Assembly (NCBI RefSeq): GCF_004519315.1 | Contig: NZ_SOZE01000003.1 | Location: 1 to 64,000 of the forward strand | Length of the DNA: 64,000 nucleotides | From: Mucilaginibacter psychrotolerans | Lineage (GTDB): Bacteria > Bacteroidota > Bacteroidia > Sphingobacteriales > Sphingobacteriaceae | Direction of reading: 5' to 3' | Notes under the pieces: generated by a model | Databases searched by the model: none | Told to the model about the DNA's origin: nothing | Seen by the model: only the letters and a program-made list of their open reading frames with translations | Program-made: the position numbers and the translations under genes | Shown: positions 34,556-43,912 of the stretch, piece after piece | How positions within the stretch are numbered: position 1 is the first letter of the stretch | How the letters are laid out: each line of letters opens with the position of its first letter

Positions 34556-34710
34556 GCTGCTGCGCTTTCTTGCTTCGGATTAACTGAACGAATAGGCACG
34601 GGTTATCTAATTAGTAATTGAAATCCAATCCACCAATTTATGCGCTATAGTGCGCAATCTTTTGCATAAAATATTATCTTTAATGCAATAAATAATCCAC
34701 CTTCTAAAAC

Positions 34711-36015
34711 ATGCATTTCTTTCTCTTTTTCGCAGCGTTTTTATTGATAACGCGTGTACGTAAAGTAATCAAATTTACACCGCTAAAAGCCAAGTGGATC
34801 ATGATGATCAATTTGGCCAGTGTATTTATTTGGGTGTTGTTTGTCATAGTGGCCGATAAGATTGATTCGCCTTATAATTTGCTCGTTGGAGATGCCGTGC
34901 TGCTTGGCTTAATGATCTATTTAACCCGGGAAGAAGATTTTAAAATGATGCGCTCTTATATAGAAGCGCATTACCCTTTGGTGATAGTGGCCTTTTTAGA
35001 GGGTGTTATTGAGCTCTTTTCGCCAACGTTTGCAGATAACCACGATTCGGCTTTCACCATCATATTGCTGCTCGCATTCTCCTGGATCTTTGCGCGCTGG
35101 GCAAGTTCAAAGAAACAGGAAGAAGAGTTTAGGGCAATAAACCAGCAAAATATTATTTTAGATAAACTTGTTGCCGAGCGTACCGCCGAACTAACCAAAC
35201 AAAAAGACGAACTACAGGAAGCCGTGAAGCTACTGCAAACCACCCAACAACAACTGATACAATCAGAGAAATTGGCCTCCCTGGGCGAACTAACTGCCGG
35301 CATAGCGCACGAGATACAGAACCCGCTCAACTTTGTGAATAACTTTAGCGAGGTAAGCATGGAACTGATAGACGAAATGGGAGAGGAACTGGCCAAAGGC
35401 GATACCGAAGAAGCCATGGCCATCGCTAATGACATCAAACAAAACCTGGAAAAGATACGCCACCACGGCAAACGCGCAGATGGTATCGTAAAAGGAATGC
35501 TACAACATAGCCGCGCCAGCAGCGACGTGCAGGAACCTACCAACCTCAACAATCTGGCCGATGAGTACCTGCGCCTAGCCTACCATGGCTTGCGCGCAAA
35601 GGACAAAAGTTTCAATGCAGAGTTAGTAACGCACTTCGATACAAGCCTACCTTTGATCAAGGTTGTTCCGCAGGATGTGGGCCGGGTGTTGCTGAATATG
35701 TTCAATAACGCGTTTTACGCCGTACAGCAAAAACAAAAAGCCGGCGCAGCAGGCTTTAAACCAACCGTTGAGGTAAGTACCGAAACAAAAGACGGTGAGA
35801 TTGAAATAAGGGTAAAGGATAACGGTATCGGTATTCCGGATGAAATAAAAGACAAAATATTGCAACCTTTCTTCACCACAAAACCAACCGGCGAAGGTAC
35901 CGGGCTTGGCCTGTCGTTAAGTTATGATATCATTGTGAAAGCGCATGGAGGGCAAATAGATATCGAATCGCTTGAGGGAGAGTGCACCACCTTTATCATC
36001 AGATTGCCGCTTTAA
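34711..36015 (+). CDS. Membrane sensor histidine kinase
   Basis: The 434-residue protein has four or five N-terminal membrane helices (to about residue 130), a coiled coil (NQQNIILDKLVAERTAELT) and a kinase core. The H-box GIAHEIQNPLNFVNNFSE (near 205) carries the phospho-acceptor histidine; the ATPase domain has the N-box (LLNMFNNAFYAV), DNGIGIP (G1) and GEGTGLGLSLS (G2). No extracellular sensor domain is seen, so the signal may be membrane-derived. It heads a four-gene operon (gaps 15, 22 and 2 nt) with a second kinase and two receivers. Its core is nearly the same as that of the next gene, which points to duplication. Confidence 0.92.
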   Translation: MHFFLFFAAFLLITRVRKVIKFTPLKAKWIMMINLASVFIWVLFVIVADKIDSPYNLLVGDAVLLGLMIYLTREEDFKMMRSYIEAHYPLVIVAFLEGVIELFSPTFADNHDSAFTIILLLAFSWIFARWASSKKQEEEFRAINQQNIILDKLVAERTAELTKQKDELQEAVKLLQTTQQQLIQSEKLASLGELTAGIAHEIQNPLNFVNNFSEVSMELIDEMGEELAKGDTEEAMAIANDIKQNLEKIRHHGKRADGIVKGMLQHSRASSDVQEPTNLNNLADEYLRLAYHGLRAKDKSFNAELVTHFDTSLPLIKVVPQDVGRVLLNMFNNAFYAVQQKQKAGAAGFKPTVEVSTETKDGEIEIRVKDNGIGIPDEIKDKILQPFFTTKPTGEGTGLGLSLSYDIIVKAHGGQIDIESLEGECTTFIIRLPL

Positions 36016-36030
36016 ATACTTGCTTTACAT

Positions 36031-38208
36031 ATGAGAAAACCTTACCTGTTGTGCCTGCTTTTTATTTTTTATGGTTTGGGTATACGTGCGCAAACTAACT
36101 TGCCCGAGGTTTATTTGATTAAAACGGATACTGCCCATTTTACCAGTAATGATGTGCAATACTACCGTATGCTTGCAGACTCTTCTGCCAAACTTACTTT
36201 CGAACAGGTGAGGGCAATGAAGTTTCAGCCCGTTAAAAAGGAAGGCTACGTTATAAGCGATTTTCGCATCAATGTTTACTGGCGCACGTTCGTCTTAAAG
36301 AATACGTTAAACAAAACCTTAAGTATTGCCGTCCCCGCATCGGTATCCCGTATGGATGTTTACGCCGTAGATAGTGCAGGAGCAGTTATTCATAAAATAA
36401 TAGGTGATGCTGTGCCCTGGTCGCAGCGCTCTGGTCTGAAGCGTTTCGACCAGGCCGTCTTTACCTTGCAACCGGGTGCAAAACTTGCCATTTACACACG
36501 GTATTTTATAGACTTTAGATTTGACAAACATATTTCAGACGCACCTGCATTTAAGGTACTAAAAAATGAGCAACAGGATGCGGTAGATTTTTATGAAGAA
36601 CGGCTAAAGGAAGTAAGCATCTTATCTTTTTTGTGTGGTATAATGATCATTGCCGCGTTGGTAAACCTGTTTTTTTATACGGTAAGCCGCGAAAAACTTT
36701 ACTTGTATTTTGCCCTGTTCGGCTTTTTTTACGTGCTGCTGGCCGGCAATATGCCTATTTACGATATCTTTTTGAAAGAAATACCGGTGCTTATTCGGTA
36801 TAATACGTTGCCTGCATTGTTTTGCGGCTTTTTCTTATGGCGGTTTCTCTCGGTATTTTACGATGCGCCCTCCCTTTATCCGCGATGGTATAAATTCAGT
36901 AATTACCTCAGCTATGGTATTTTTGGTGCGGCTATACCGGTGTTAACCAACTGGACAGTAGGGAACGTTGGGCTTTCTATACTAATAGCCAGCATATCTG
37001 CATTGTTTCTGATAAACTCATTCATCATATTATCGTTCAGCCTGTTTAAAAGCCGGCAGGAGAAGGTGTTTAAGCTTATAACCGCACTGCCTTTCCTGTT
37101 CATCGGCATTGTATATATCGTTGCAGATGTAGTGTACCGGATAGCCTCTACTAAAAGCGGCTTTGTCATGTTTTTGTATACACATGGCGGCGATATCACC
37201 CTGTTTTTCTTTTACTGGCTGGTGGTGATATTTCTTTGGAAGATGATACAACGCTTCCAAACCCTGCAAAAGCAGGTGTTGCAGGAAGCTTTGGAACGCG
37301 AAGTTCAGGCCCGCGAGCACGAGGCCGAGCGGCTGGAACTCATTGCCTCGCAGAAAGTTGAATTGGAGCAGCAGGTAACAGAACGTACAGCCGAATTGCA
37401 CCAGTCGTTAACAGATTTGAAGCAAACCCAAACCCAACTCATCCAATCCGAAAAAATGGCCTCGCTGGGCGAACTAACGGCCGGCATAGCCCATGAGATA
37501 CAAAACCCGCTTAACTTCGTCAACAACTTTTCTGAAGTGAGCATAGAACTGCTGGAAGAATTGGTGGAAGAAGTAGAGGCTGGGAACATTGATGATGTAA
37601 AAGACATAGCGGGCGATCTTACCCAAAATCTGCAAAAAATAAACCATCACGGCAAGCGTGCCGATGGCATCGTAAAAGGCATGCTGCAGCATAGCCGTGC
37701 TACAGGCGGCGCAAAAGAACTTGCTGATATGAATAAACTGGCAGACGAGTACTTGCGCCTGGCCTACCACGGACTAAGAGCGAGGGATAAAACTTTCAAC
37801 GCCGAATTGATAACGGATTTTGATCAAAACCTGCCCCTGGTAAATGTTGTGCCGCAGGATATTGGCAGGGTGTTGCTTAACCTGTTCACCAACGCTTTCT
37901 ACGCCGTGCAACAAAAGCAAAAAACTGCCGGCCCGGATTATAAGCCAACAATCACGACAAAAACTTTTACTCCACCTTTAGGTGGCTGGGGGGCCATCGT
38001 CCGCGATAACGGTATCGGTATACCGGATAATATAAAAGATAAAATACTGCAACCTTTCTTCACCACCAAGCCAACCGGCGAAGGCACGGGACTGGGGTTG
38101 TCGCTCAGTTACGATATCATTGTGAAAGCACATGGCGGCAAAATTGAGATAGAAAGTAAAGAGGGGGAGTACACGGAATTTACAATTTCCATCCCGGCTA
38201 CAACTTAA
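36031..38208 (+). CDS. 7TMR-DISM sensor histidine kinase
   Basis: The 725-residue protein has a signal peptide, an extracytoplasmic 7TMR-DISMED2-type beta domain (residues 25-180), seven membrane helices (about 190-400), a coiled coil, and a kinase core with GIAHEIQNPLNFVNNFSE and GEGTGLGLSLS. The beta domain resembles carbohydrate-binding folds, so a sugar or envelope signal is likely. Residues about 646-654 read TPPLGGWGA, just before the G1 motif; the paralogue upstream has an ordinary charged strand there. The DNA for this patch (37969-37994) contains CCACCTTTAGGTGG, which looks like part of an intergenic repeat absorbed into the gene. Confidence 0.92.
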   Translation: MRKPYLLCLLFIFYGLGIRAQTNLPEVYLIKTDTAHFTSNDVQYYRMLADSSAKLTFEQVRAMKFQPVKKEGYVISDFRINVYWRTFVLKNTLNKTLSIAVPASVSRMDVYAVDSAGAVIHKIIGDAVPWSQRSGLKRFDQAVFTLQPGAKLAIYTRYFIDFRFDKHISDAPAFKVLKNEQQDAVDFYEERLKEVSILSFLCGIMIIAALVNLFFYTVSREKLYLYFALFGFFYVLLAGNMPIYDIFLKEIPVLIRYNTLPALFCGFFLWRFLSVFYDAPSLYPRWYKFSNYLSYGIFGAAIPVLTNWTVGNVGLSILIASISALFLINSFIILSFSLFKSRQEKVFKLITALPFLFIGIVYIVADVVYRIASTKSGFVMFLYTHGGDITLFFFYWLVVIFLWKMIQRFQTLQKQVLQEALEREVQAREHEAERLELIASQKVELEQQVTERTAELHQSLTDLKQTQTQLIQSEKMASLGELTAGIAHEIQNPLNFVNNFSEVSIELLEELVEEVEAGNIDDVKDIAGDLTQNLQKINHHGKRADGIVKGMLQHSRATGGAKELADMNKLADEYLRLAYHGLRARDKTFNAELITDFDQNLPLVNVVPQDIGRVLLNLFTNAFYAVQQKQKTAGPDYKPTITTKTFTPPLGGWGAIVRDNGIGIPDNIKDKILQPFFTTKPTGEGTGLGLSLSYDIIVKAHGGKIEIESKEGEYTEFTISIPATT

Positions 38209-38230
38209 AAGAGGTATATTTACACAGCTT

Positions 38231-38611
38231 ATGAAAATATTGGTAGTAGACGATGAGGCGGACGTTCAGCCGCTTTTTTTACAACGTTTCCGTAAAGAGA
38301 TAAAAAACAACGAAATAGAATTCAACTTTGCCCAGTCGGGCGAGGAGGCATTGAATTACCTGCATCAGAAGCAGTCTGAAGTGGTGCTTATTCTTAGTGA
38401 TATCAATATGCCAGGTATGAGTGGCATTGAATTGCTGGGCCACATCCGCGAGGATTTTCACAGTCCGCCACCGCCGGTGGTAATGATGATAACGGCCTAT
38501 GGCGACGAAGAGAACCACCGCCAGGCGATGGAAAAAGGTGCTAACGACTTTTTAACCAAACCGTTGGATTTTAACCTGTTAAAAGAAAAACTAAAAACCT
38601 ATACCGAGTAA
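38231..38611 (+). CDS. Single-domain response regulator
   Basis: This 126-residue protein is a receiver domain only: LVVDDEAD at the start, phospho-acceptor aspartate in LILSDINMPGMSG near residue 60, threonine in MMITAYG and lysine in FLTKPLD. It has no output domain, so it may act as a phosphate relay or sink, or by protein contact (CheY-like). It lies between the two kinases and the receiver-cyclase gene (2-nt gap to the next start) and is probably phosphorylated by one of the kinases. Confidence 0.93.
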   Translation: MKILVVDDEADVQPLFLQRFRKEIKNNEIEFNFAQSGEEALNYLHQKQSEVVLILSDINMPGMSGIELLGHIREDFHSPPPPVVMMITAYGDEENHRQAMEKGANDFLTKPLDFNLLKEKLKTYTE

Positions 38612-38613
38612 TA

Positions 38614-39657
38614 ATGGCCAAAATATTAGTAGTTGACGATGAGGCAGACCTGGAACTACTGGTAAAACAAAAGTTCAGGAAAAAGATAAGGGAGAATATC
38701 TATGAATTTGTATTCGCGCAAAACGGCGAAGAGGCCCTGGAAAGAGTAAAGGAGCATCCCGATCTGGATATTATCCTCAGCGATATCAATATGCCCGTAA
38801 TGGATGGGCTTACCCTGCTAAGCCGTTTGCCCGAGGCAAACCCAATGGTAAAGGCGGTAGTGGTATCGGCCTATGGCGATATGCAAAATATACGTGTGGC
38901 CATGAACCGCGGTGCCTTCGATTTTGTAACTAAGCCGGTAGATTTTGAAGACCTGGACCTTACGATGGAAAAAACCATTCTCCATGTGAAACAACTGCAG
39001 GAAACCATCAAGGCCATCAAAGAGAACAACATCCTGAAGATGTATGTGGATGAGAACGTACTCAACTTCATGACGCATAAGGAGTTTGAAAGCAGCCTGC
39101 TAAAGAACGAAACCATCGATGCCACCATTATGTTTGTGGATGTGTGTGGCTTTACCGCCATTACAGAGAATGTACCGGCTAATACTGTGGTAACGCTCAT
39201 CAATAACCTGTTCGATCATATTGTAAAAGAAATAGTAGCCCAGGGCGGCCACGTAGATAAATTTATGGGCGATGCCGTAATGGCTGTTTTTCGTGGTAAT
39301 TACCATTTGGATAGGGCCATTGATGCCGCGCTTGCCGCCCGCGCCCATATTGCCGGCATGGCTGCTGTGCACGCAGGCGATAAAGAATACCGGCCACAGA
39401 TTGCCATTGGCATCAATTCGGGCGAGGTGATATCGGGCAATATCGGCTCGGCTTCGTTAAAGCGACTGGATTATACCGTTATAGGCGATGCCGTAAATTT
39501 GGCGCAGCGCCTGCAATCGGCTGCAAAAGCGGGCCAGATCATCATCTCCGAAGAAACTTTCCATAAAGCCAAGGAATCGTTCAGCTGCGAAAAAATAGGC
39601 GAAGTAAACCTCAAGAACAAAGCCAAAGCGGTTACCATTTACGAAGTATTGGAATAG
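38614..39657 (+). CDS. Response regulator with class III adenylate/guanylate cyclase domain
   Basis: The 347-residue protein starts with a receiver (LVVDDEADL, aspartate in IILSDINMPVMDG, lysine in FVTKPVD). A linker follows, and then a class III cyclase domain from about 165. The metal aspartates are in FVDVCGFTAI and KFMGDAVMAVF, and GDAVNLAQRL supplies the transition-state residues. The domain would make cAMP or cGMP under control of receiver phosphorylation, as the output of the four-gene operon. Base specificity is not clear; YTVIGD favours ATP by family rule. A perfect inverted repeat follows the gene. Confidence 0.92.
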   Translation: MAKILVVDDEADLELLVKQKFRKKIRENIYEFVFAQNGEEALERVKEHPDLDIILSDINMPVMDGLTLLSRLPEANPMVKAVVVSAYGDMQNIRVAMNRGAFDFVTKPVDFEDLDLTMEKTILHVKQLQETIKAIKENNILKMYVDENVLNFMTHKEFESSLLKNETIDATIMFVDVCGFTAITENVPANTVVTLINNLFDHIVKEIVAQGGHVDKFMGDAVMAVFRGNYHLDRAIDAALAARAHIAGMAAVHAGDKEYRPQIAIGINSGEVISGNIGSASLKRLDYTVIGDAVNLAQRLQSAAKAGQIIISEETFHKAKESFSCEKIGEVNLKNKAKAVTIYEVLE

Positions 39658-39681
39658 GGGTTAAAGAGTACCCAATAATGA

Positions 39682-39723
39682 ATTACTGAATTTTGGAATC
39701 ATAGATACCCAAAATTCAGTAAT
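39682..39723. repeat. 15-bp inverted repeat between convergent genes
   Basis: ATTACTGAATTTTGG (39682-39696) is the exact reverse complement of CCAAAATTCAGTAAT (39709-39723), with a 12-nt loop. It sits between the cyclase gene and the convergent glycosyltransferase gene, where it could end transcription from both sides. Confidence 0.8.
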
Positions 39724-39765
39724 ATTATCCTGCGGATTTGTGGGATAACGTGCCGCTTATCTCCA

Positions 39766-40941
39766 CTACATCTTCCGTTGCGCTTTCTCCCAAACCGAAC
39801 TTTGTTTTTTGGTGAAATAGCGGATGATGCCCGCCAAAACCGCATAGTTCATTACGCAGAAGTAATAGGGAACAAACAGTGCCTTTACACGGATATGGCG
39901 TTTCTCCATCATAAAACCAAGGAATGCCAGCAAGTAGAAAAATACCTGCCCCGCAAATAAAAGCTGGTATATGAAGCCTTGCCCGGCAAAGGCGAGGGCA
40001 AAGTTGGTAATAAGGGCCAGTATCAAAAAGAAGGGTGTCACCGTCCACCTCAATACGCGATGGCTCACGTACTGAAACGATAGCAGAGGATATTTTAAAG
40101 AGAATAGGAGAGGCTTCAACCTTAGTATAGATTGCATGCCACCTGCGGCTATACGTATTTTGCGTTTCAGTTCCTCGGCAACGTTTTCAGATGCGGTTTC
40201 CAGCGCGTAGGCCTCCGGTTCGTAAATAATGCGGTAACCTTTGGCGGCTATCAGCATCGATATCATAAAATCATCTAAAACGGTATCGGGCGGCACATCC
40301 TGGTACAGGCTGCGCCTTACACTGAATAATTCACCCGCAGCACCCACCACCGAGTACAGTTCCGAATCCCACTTTTTCAGGGCCGATTCGTATTTCCAGT
40401 AAAAGCCTTCACCTGCAGCGCTGGCGTCGGCATTAGCGTCAATCTGCACGCGTTTTTCGCCGGCAACGCTGCCCACGGTCGGGTCTGCATAGTGCCGGCA
40501 TATCTTTCTGATGGCTTCGGAGTTCAAAAAGGTATTGGCATCGGTAAAAACCACCGCTTCGGTATCCACATATTCCATGGCGCGATGCACAGCGGCAATT
40601 TTACCGGCGCGTTCGGGCCGATGCAAAAGTTGTATCTGTGGGTACTGGCTTATGATTTCGGCAGTACGGTCAGATGAACCGTCCGTAACGAAAACAAGCT
40701 TCAGTTTACCTGCGGGATAATTCAGCGCCAGACTGTTTTCAATCTTTTGGCTAATGAAATGCTCCTCGTTATAAGCTGCAACCACCAGGGTACAATACGG
40801 AAGTAGTTCGTCGGCGGTGTCGGTTGGTGTTTTACGGCCTTTTACCGCTCGTTTTATCTTGATGATGATAAACAGCAGTATACCATACCCAACAAAGGTG
40901 TAGAAGGCAATGAAAATACTGAGCCAGAATGCAATTTTCAT
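39766..40941 (-). CDS. Glycosyltransferase family 2, membrane-anchored
   Basis: The 391-residue enzyme has one N-terminal membrane helix, a GT-A domain and three C-terminal helices. Motifs include VVAAYNEEHFI, FTDANTF (the DxN/DxD metal site) near 137 and TVLDDFMISM (acid base/ED block) near 242. A QxxRW-like segment is not clear, so it is probably not a cellulose synthase, but transfer to a polysaccharide at the membrane is likely. It overlaps the upstream GT2 gene by 4 nt (ATGA), so the two are translated together. Confidence 0.88.
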   Translation of the reverse strand: MKIAFWLSIFIAFYTFVGYGILLFIIIKIKRAVKGRKTPTDTADELLPYCTLVVAAYNEEHFISQKIENSLALNYPAGKLKLVFVTDGSSDRTAEIISQYPQIQLLHRPERAGKIAAVHRAMEYVDTEAVVFTDANTFLNSEAIRKICRHYADPTVGSVAGEKRVQIDANADASAAGEGFYWKYESALKKWDSELYSVVGAAGELFSVRRSLYQDVPPDTVLDDFMISMLIAAKGYRIIYEPEAYALETASENVAEELKRKIRIAAGGMQSILRLKPLLFSLKYPLLSFQYVSHRVLRWTVTPFFLILALITNFALAFAGQGFIYQLLFAGQVFFYLLAFLGFMMEKRHIRVKALFVPYYFCVMNYAVLAGIIRYFTKKQSSVWEKAQRKM

Positions 40942-41861
40942 GAAACTTTATTGATAGTGTAGCCTAATTCGGTACTGGTTTTTTTGTGCGTGATGTTCCA
41001 CCACACCGCGCGGAAAAGTATGCCGATGAAATTATATCGCTTATCTTTTATATAGGTGATGATATTGCGTGGTACCACCATCAGCACGAAATAAATATAG
41101 AATACAAACGCCTTAAAAGCAGGTGCGTTATGGCGGATGAAAAGGATGCGGTTACGGTTCATAAAGTATTCTTTAAAAGGGCTGTTTTTACCCACCGTCA
41201 TCGATTCCTTGTGATAAATTACCGCGCCGCCGTGCACCCAGGCCTGGTAGCCCGATTTGTTGATGCGCTCTCCCCAATCTACCTCTTCGTAATAAATGAA
41301 GAAGTTATCGGCCATCAATCCGGCTTTTTCGCAGGTTTCGCGTTTTACCATCATAGCGCCGCCATGGCAGTAACCGGTTTGGCCTAAAAAATTATCATAT
41401 TGGCCGGTGTCTTTTTCACCTTTACCAATGGCCTGGTTACGGCAGGTATAATAATCTACCTGGGTAAAACCCATGTACTGGATCAGGCTCCGGTCGAAAT
41501 CGTAAACCAGCTTGGGGGATATAATGCCTACTTCGGGGTGCGTATCCAGTACGTCTACCAGTTTCTGCACCAGGCCGGGCGAAAATTCGGTATCATTGTT
41601 CACCAAAAAATAATAATCGCCGGTTGCCGGTTTTATGCCGATATTATTGCCGCCGGAGAAACCCAAATTGGCTTCTGAGCGTATAAATTTAACGTTGGGG
41701 TATTTGGGTGCCCATTTGGGCACGGGGTTTACAGTGCTGCCGTTATCCACCACTATTACCTCTAAGTTTTCGTAGGTGTTGGTTTCGGCGATAGAATCTA
41801 ACAGCTCTTCTGTTATCTTATCCTGGTTGAAATTGATGGTAACTACGGAAACCCTTTTCAT
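40938..41861 (-). CDS. Glycosyltransferase family 2, rhamnosyltransferase-like
   Basis: The 307-residue GT-A enzyme has VVTINFNQDKITEELLDS at the start, VVDNGST near 37, VNNDTEFSPG with the metal-binding N-D-D/T near 94, and a DxxE-type YEEVDWGER block near 190. It resembles WbbL-like transferases that work on O-antigen or exopolysaccharide. The C-terminal hydrophobic segment may tie it to the membrane. It is the first gene of a two-gene unit. Confidence 0.88.
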   Translation of the reverse strand: MKRVSVVTINFNQDKITEELLDSIAETNTYENLEVIVVDNGSTVNPVPKWAPKYPNVKFIRSEANLGFSGGNNIGIKPATGDYYFLVNNDTEFSPGLVQKLVDVLDTHPEVGIISPKLVYDFDRSLIQYMGFTQVDYYTCRNQAIGKGEKDTGQYDNFLGQTGYCHGGAMMVKRETCEKAGLMADNFFIYYEEVDWGERINKSGYQAWVHGGAVIYHKESMTVGKNSPFKEYFMNRNRILFIRHNAPAFKAFVFYIYFVLMVVPRNIITYIKDKRYNFIGILFRAVWWNITHKKTSTELGYTINKVS

Positions 41862-41932
41862 GCAATTGTTTTGTTGTGTGTTTTACGCTATAATATTAGC
41901 AAAAGTTAGGCATTTTATAAGGAAAATTCACT

Positions 41933-42433
41933 TTGGACGATAAACAACTCACAAACGATACGGACCTGCTTGATGCCAAGGCAGAGGAATTGATGCTTTT
42001 GCTGCGCAAAGGCGGGATGGATGCCGACCGTATGAAGGCCATACAGCAAAAAGTAATCAATGCTTTCGATGCCGCATCGCTGCCCAAAAAGATAGAGGCT
42101 TTTAAGGAAATAGATACCAACCAGGACAGGCTGCAACTGCTCAATAGTTTCGAATACCTGCTATCGCAGCATCAGTTGGATAGCAATGTTACCAAAAAGT
42201 TCATCACCCGCGAGCGTTTAAAAAAAATGGTCGTCGTAATCATCGGCGTTATCATGATAACCTTAGGCATGGCCATGATTATTATGCCCGCGCCGCCTTA
42301 TTTCGAAATGTTCACGGTATTCTACTTTAACCCAAACGATGGCGTAACCATAATGGATATCATATCTTTGCTTATTGTATTTACAGGCATATATTTGTTC
42401 CTCAGCACGGTTATTAAAAAGCCGGGCGCTTAA
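41933..42433 (+). CDS. Membrane protein of unknown function ahead of the partner-switching genes
   Basis: I do not recognise this 166-residue protein. It starts at TTG (41933-41935), with AAGGA at about 41920 as a likely ribosome-binding site. An acidic helical part (to about residue 98) is followed by two membrane helices (MVVVIIGVIMITLGMAMIIM and IISLLIVFTGIYLFLSTVI, in parts) joined by a loop with FYFNPNDGV. It ends 9 nt before the REC-PP2C gene, so it is probably co-transcribed and might anchor or sense for that module. This link is inference from the spacing only. Confidence 0.7.
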   Translation: MDDKQLTNDTDLLDAKAEELMLLLRKGGMDADRMKAIQQKVINAFDAASLPKKIEAFKEIDTNQDRLQLLNSFEYLLSQHQLDSNVTKKFITRERLKKMVVVIIGVIMITLGMAMIIMPAPPYFEMFTVFYFNPNDGVTIMDIISLLIVFTGIYLFLSTVIKKPGA

Positions 42434-42442
42434 ACCTAACAG

Positions 42443-43579
42443 ATGCCTGTATCCAAAAAAATATTATTGGTTGATGATAACCCTTTGGTGCTGGAGATGA
42501 TGGGCCGCGCGCTGAGCAAAGAGGGCTTCGAGTGTATGAAGGCAGCATCTGCGCAGCAGGCAATACAGTTGCTGCAACAGCAGTTACCGGATATCATCCT
42601 GTCTGATTACCATATGCCGGATGTGGATGGTTTCCTGTTTCGCCAGCAACTATTGGCCCACACAGCATATAAAGACATTCCATTCATGTTCCTTACCAGC
42701 GAGGTAGATAACCAGCTAATGCTGCAAGGTATAAATCTGGATGCTGTAGATTATATACTGAAAGATACGCCGGTGGCCGTGGTGGTGAGCAAGATAAATA
42801 ACTTTTTGAACACCGTGCGCGAGCAGCATGAACGTACGCTTAAAGAACTGAGCAAGGCTGCCATGTCGCTTAACTTGCATTCGGTACCCAAGACCTTACC
42901 GATGATGAAGGGTTTTGAAGCGGATTTCTGGCATAAGCCTTTCCAGAATTATCCGGGCGGAGATTTTATAGATTTTATAGCGATAGATAGTCGGTACACC
43001 TTCATTGTGTTGGGTGATGTGATGGGTAAGAAGTGGGGAGCCTGGTATTTCTCGTTCGGTTTTTTGAGCTATATACGTGCAGCGGTGCGCATTTGCATTG
43101 CCGAGGGAAACTTCTCTACCAGGAGCATCCTGCAAAAAATAAACTCCGTAGTGTACCACGACCCGGTGGTAAGCGATGTGCTTTCGAGCTTATCGCTGGT
43201 TTTGCTGGATAATGAAGAGAGAACGCTGAAATACTCCGGCGCGGGAGATTTGCCATTGCTTTATTATAACGCTAAGGACAAGCAAGTATCGCAAGTGCGT
43301 TCGGCCGGGATGTTGCTGGGGCTGATGCCCGACGGCGATTTCGATGAGATAGCAATAACGCCCGGTATTGGCGACCAGCTTTTTATTTTTACCGATGGCC
43401 TGATAGATACCGAAACGCCCAGTGGCAAAAAGACGGATTATGCAGCTTTCGAGGCGGCGGTATCGCCCTATTTGGGGATGCCTTTTGACGAATTCAAGAA
43501 AAGCACGTTCCTGGCCGATAAAGCAAATAACCAGGTTGATGATTGCAGCTTAATATTTTTACAAAAAACAGCAGGATGA
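42443..43579 (+). CDS. Response regulator with PP2C (SpoIIE-type) phosphatase domain
   Basis: The 378-residue protein opens with a receiver (LLVDDNPLV, aspartate in IILSDYHMPDVDG near 53, lysine in YILKDTP). After a linker it has a SpoIIE/RsbU-type PP2C domain with GGDFIDF, LGDVMGKK and FIFTDGLIDTETPSG as metal-binding blocks. It would remove phosphate from a STAS serine when its receiver is activated. The STAS gene overlaps its stop by 4 nt (ATGA), which makes the partner clear. Confidence 0.92.
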   Translation: MPVSKKILLVDDNPLVLEMMGRALSKEGFECMKAASAQQAIQLLQQQLPDIILSDYHMPDVDGFLFRQQLLAHTAYKDIPFMFLTSEVDNQLMLQGINLDAVDYILKDTPVAVVVSKINNFLNTVREQHERTLKELSKAAMSLNLHSVPKTLPMMKGFEADFWHKPFQNYPGGDFIDFIAIDSRYTFIVLGDVMGKKWGAWYFSFGFLSYIRAAVRICIAEGNFSTRSILQKINSVVYHDPVVSDVLSSLSLVLLDNEERTLKYSGAGDLPLLYYNAKDKQVSQVRSAGMLLGLMPDGDFDEIAITPGIGDQLFIFTDGLIDTETPSGKKTDYAAFEAAVSPYLGMPFDEFKKSTFLADKANNQVDDCSLIFLQKTAG

Positions 43580-43911
43580 TATTAAAGACCCAATTGCACG
43601 CAGATGCCGTAACAGCACGCGTAGAAATTAAAGAAGCCAACCTAACGGTAGCCGATACTTTTAAGGCAGAGCTGCTTGCCCTAATAGATGGCGGTGCCAA
43701 ATACGTAGTGGTAGATTTGGAAAAGGTAGTTTATGTAGACAGCTCTTTTTTGGGCGCGTTGGTATCGGCGCTTAAACACGCGATTACCAACAAAGCCGAG
43801 ATTGTCGTATGCGGACTAAACAAAGATGTACTGGGGCTTTTTCAACTGATACGGCTGGATAAGGCGTTTAAAATATATGCAACCGCGGCTGAAGCACTGC
43901 AAAACCATTAA
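43576..43911 (+). CDS. STAS-domain anti-anti-sigma factor of the partner-switching module
   Basis: The ATG at 43576-43578 overlaps the stop of the phosphatase gene. The 111-residue STAS protein has YVDSSFLGAL with Ser56 as phospho-acceptor and DSSF in place of the usual DSSG. It should switch between the HATPase kinase and another target, released by the PP2C enzyme. The kinase gene starts 2 nt after it. Confidence 0.92.
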   Translation: MILKTQLHADAVTARVEIKEANLTVADTFKAELLALIDGGAKYVVVDLEKVVYVDSSFLGALVSALKHAITNKAEIVVCGLNKDVLGLFQLIRLDKAFKIYATAAEALQNH

Positions 43912-43912
43912 C

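Noticed and set aside
33989..39657. cAMP circuit linking the Crp-like regulator to the receiver-cyclase
   Set aside because: The regulator lacks the cAMP phosphate-binding motif and lies outside the operon, so proximity is not evidence of a circuit.
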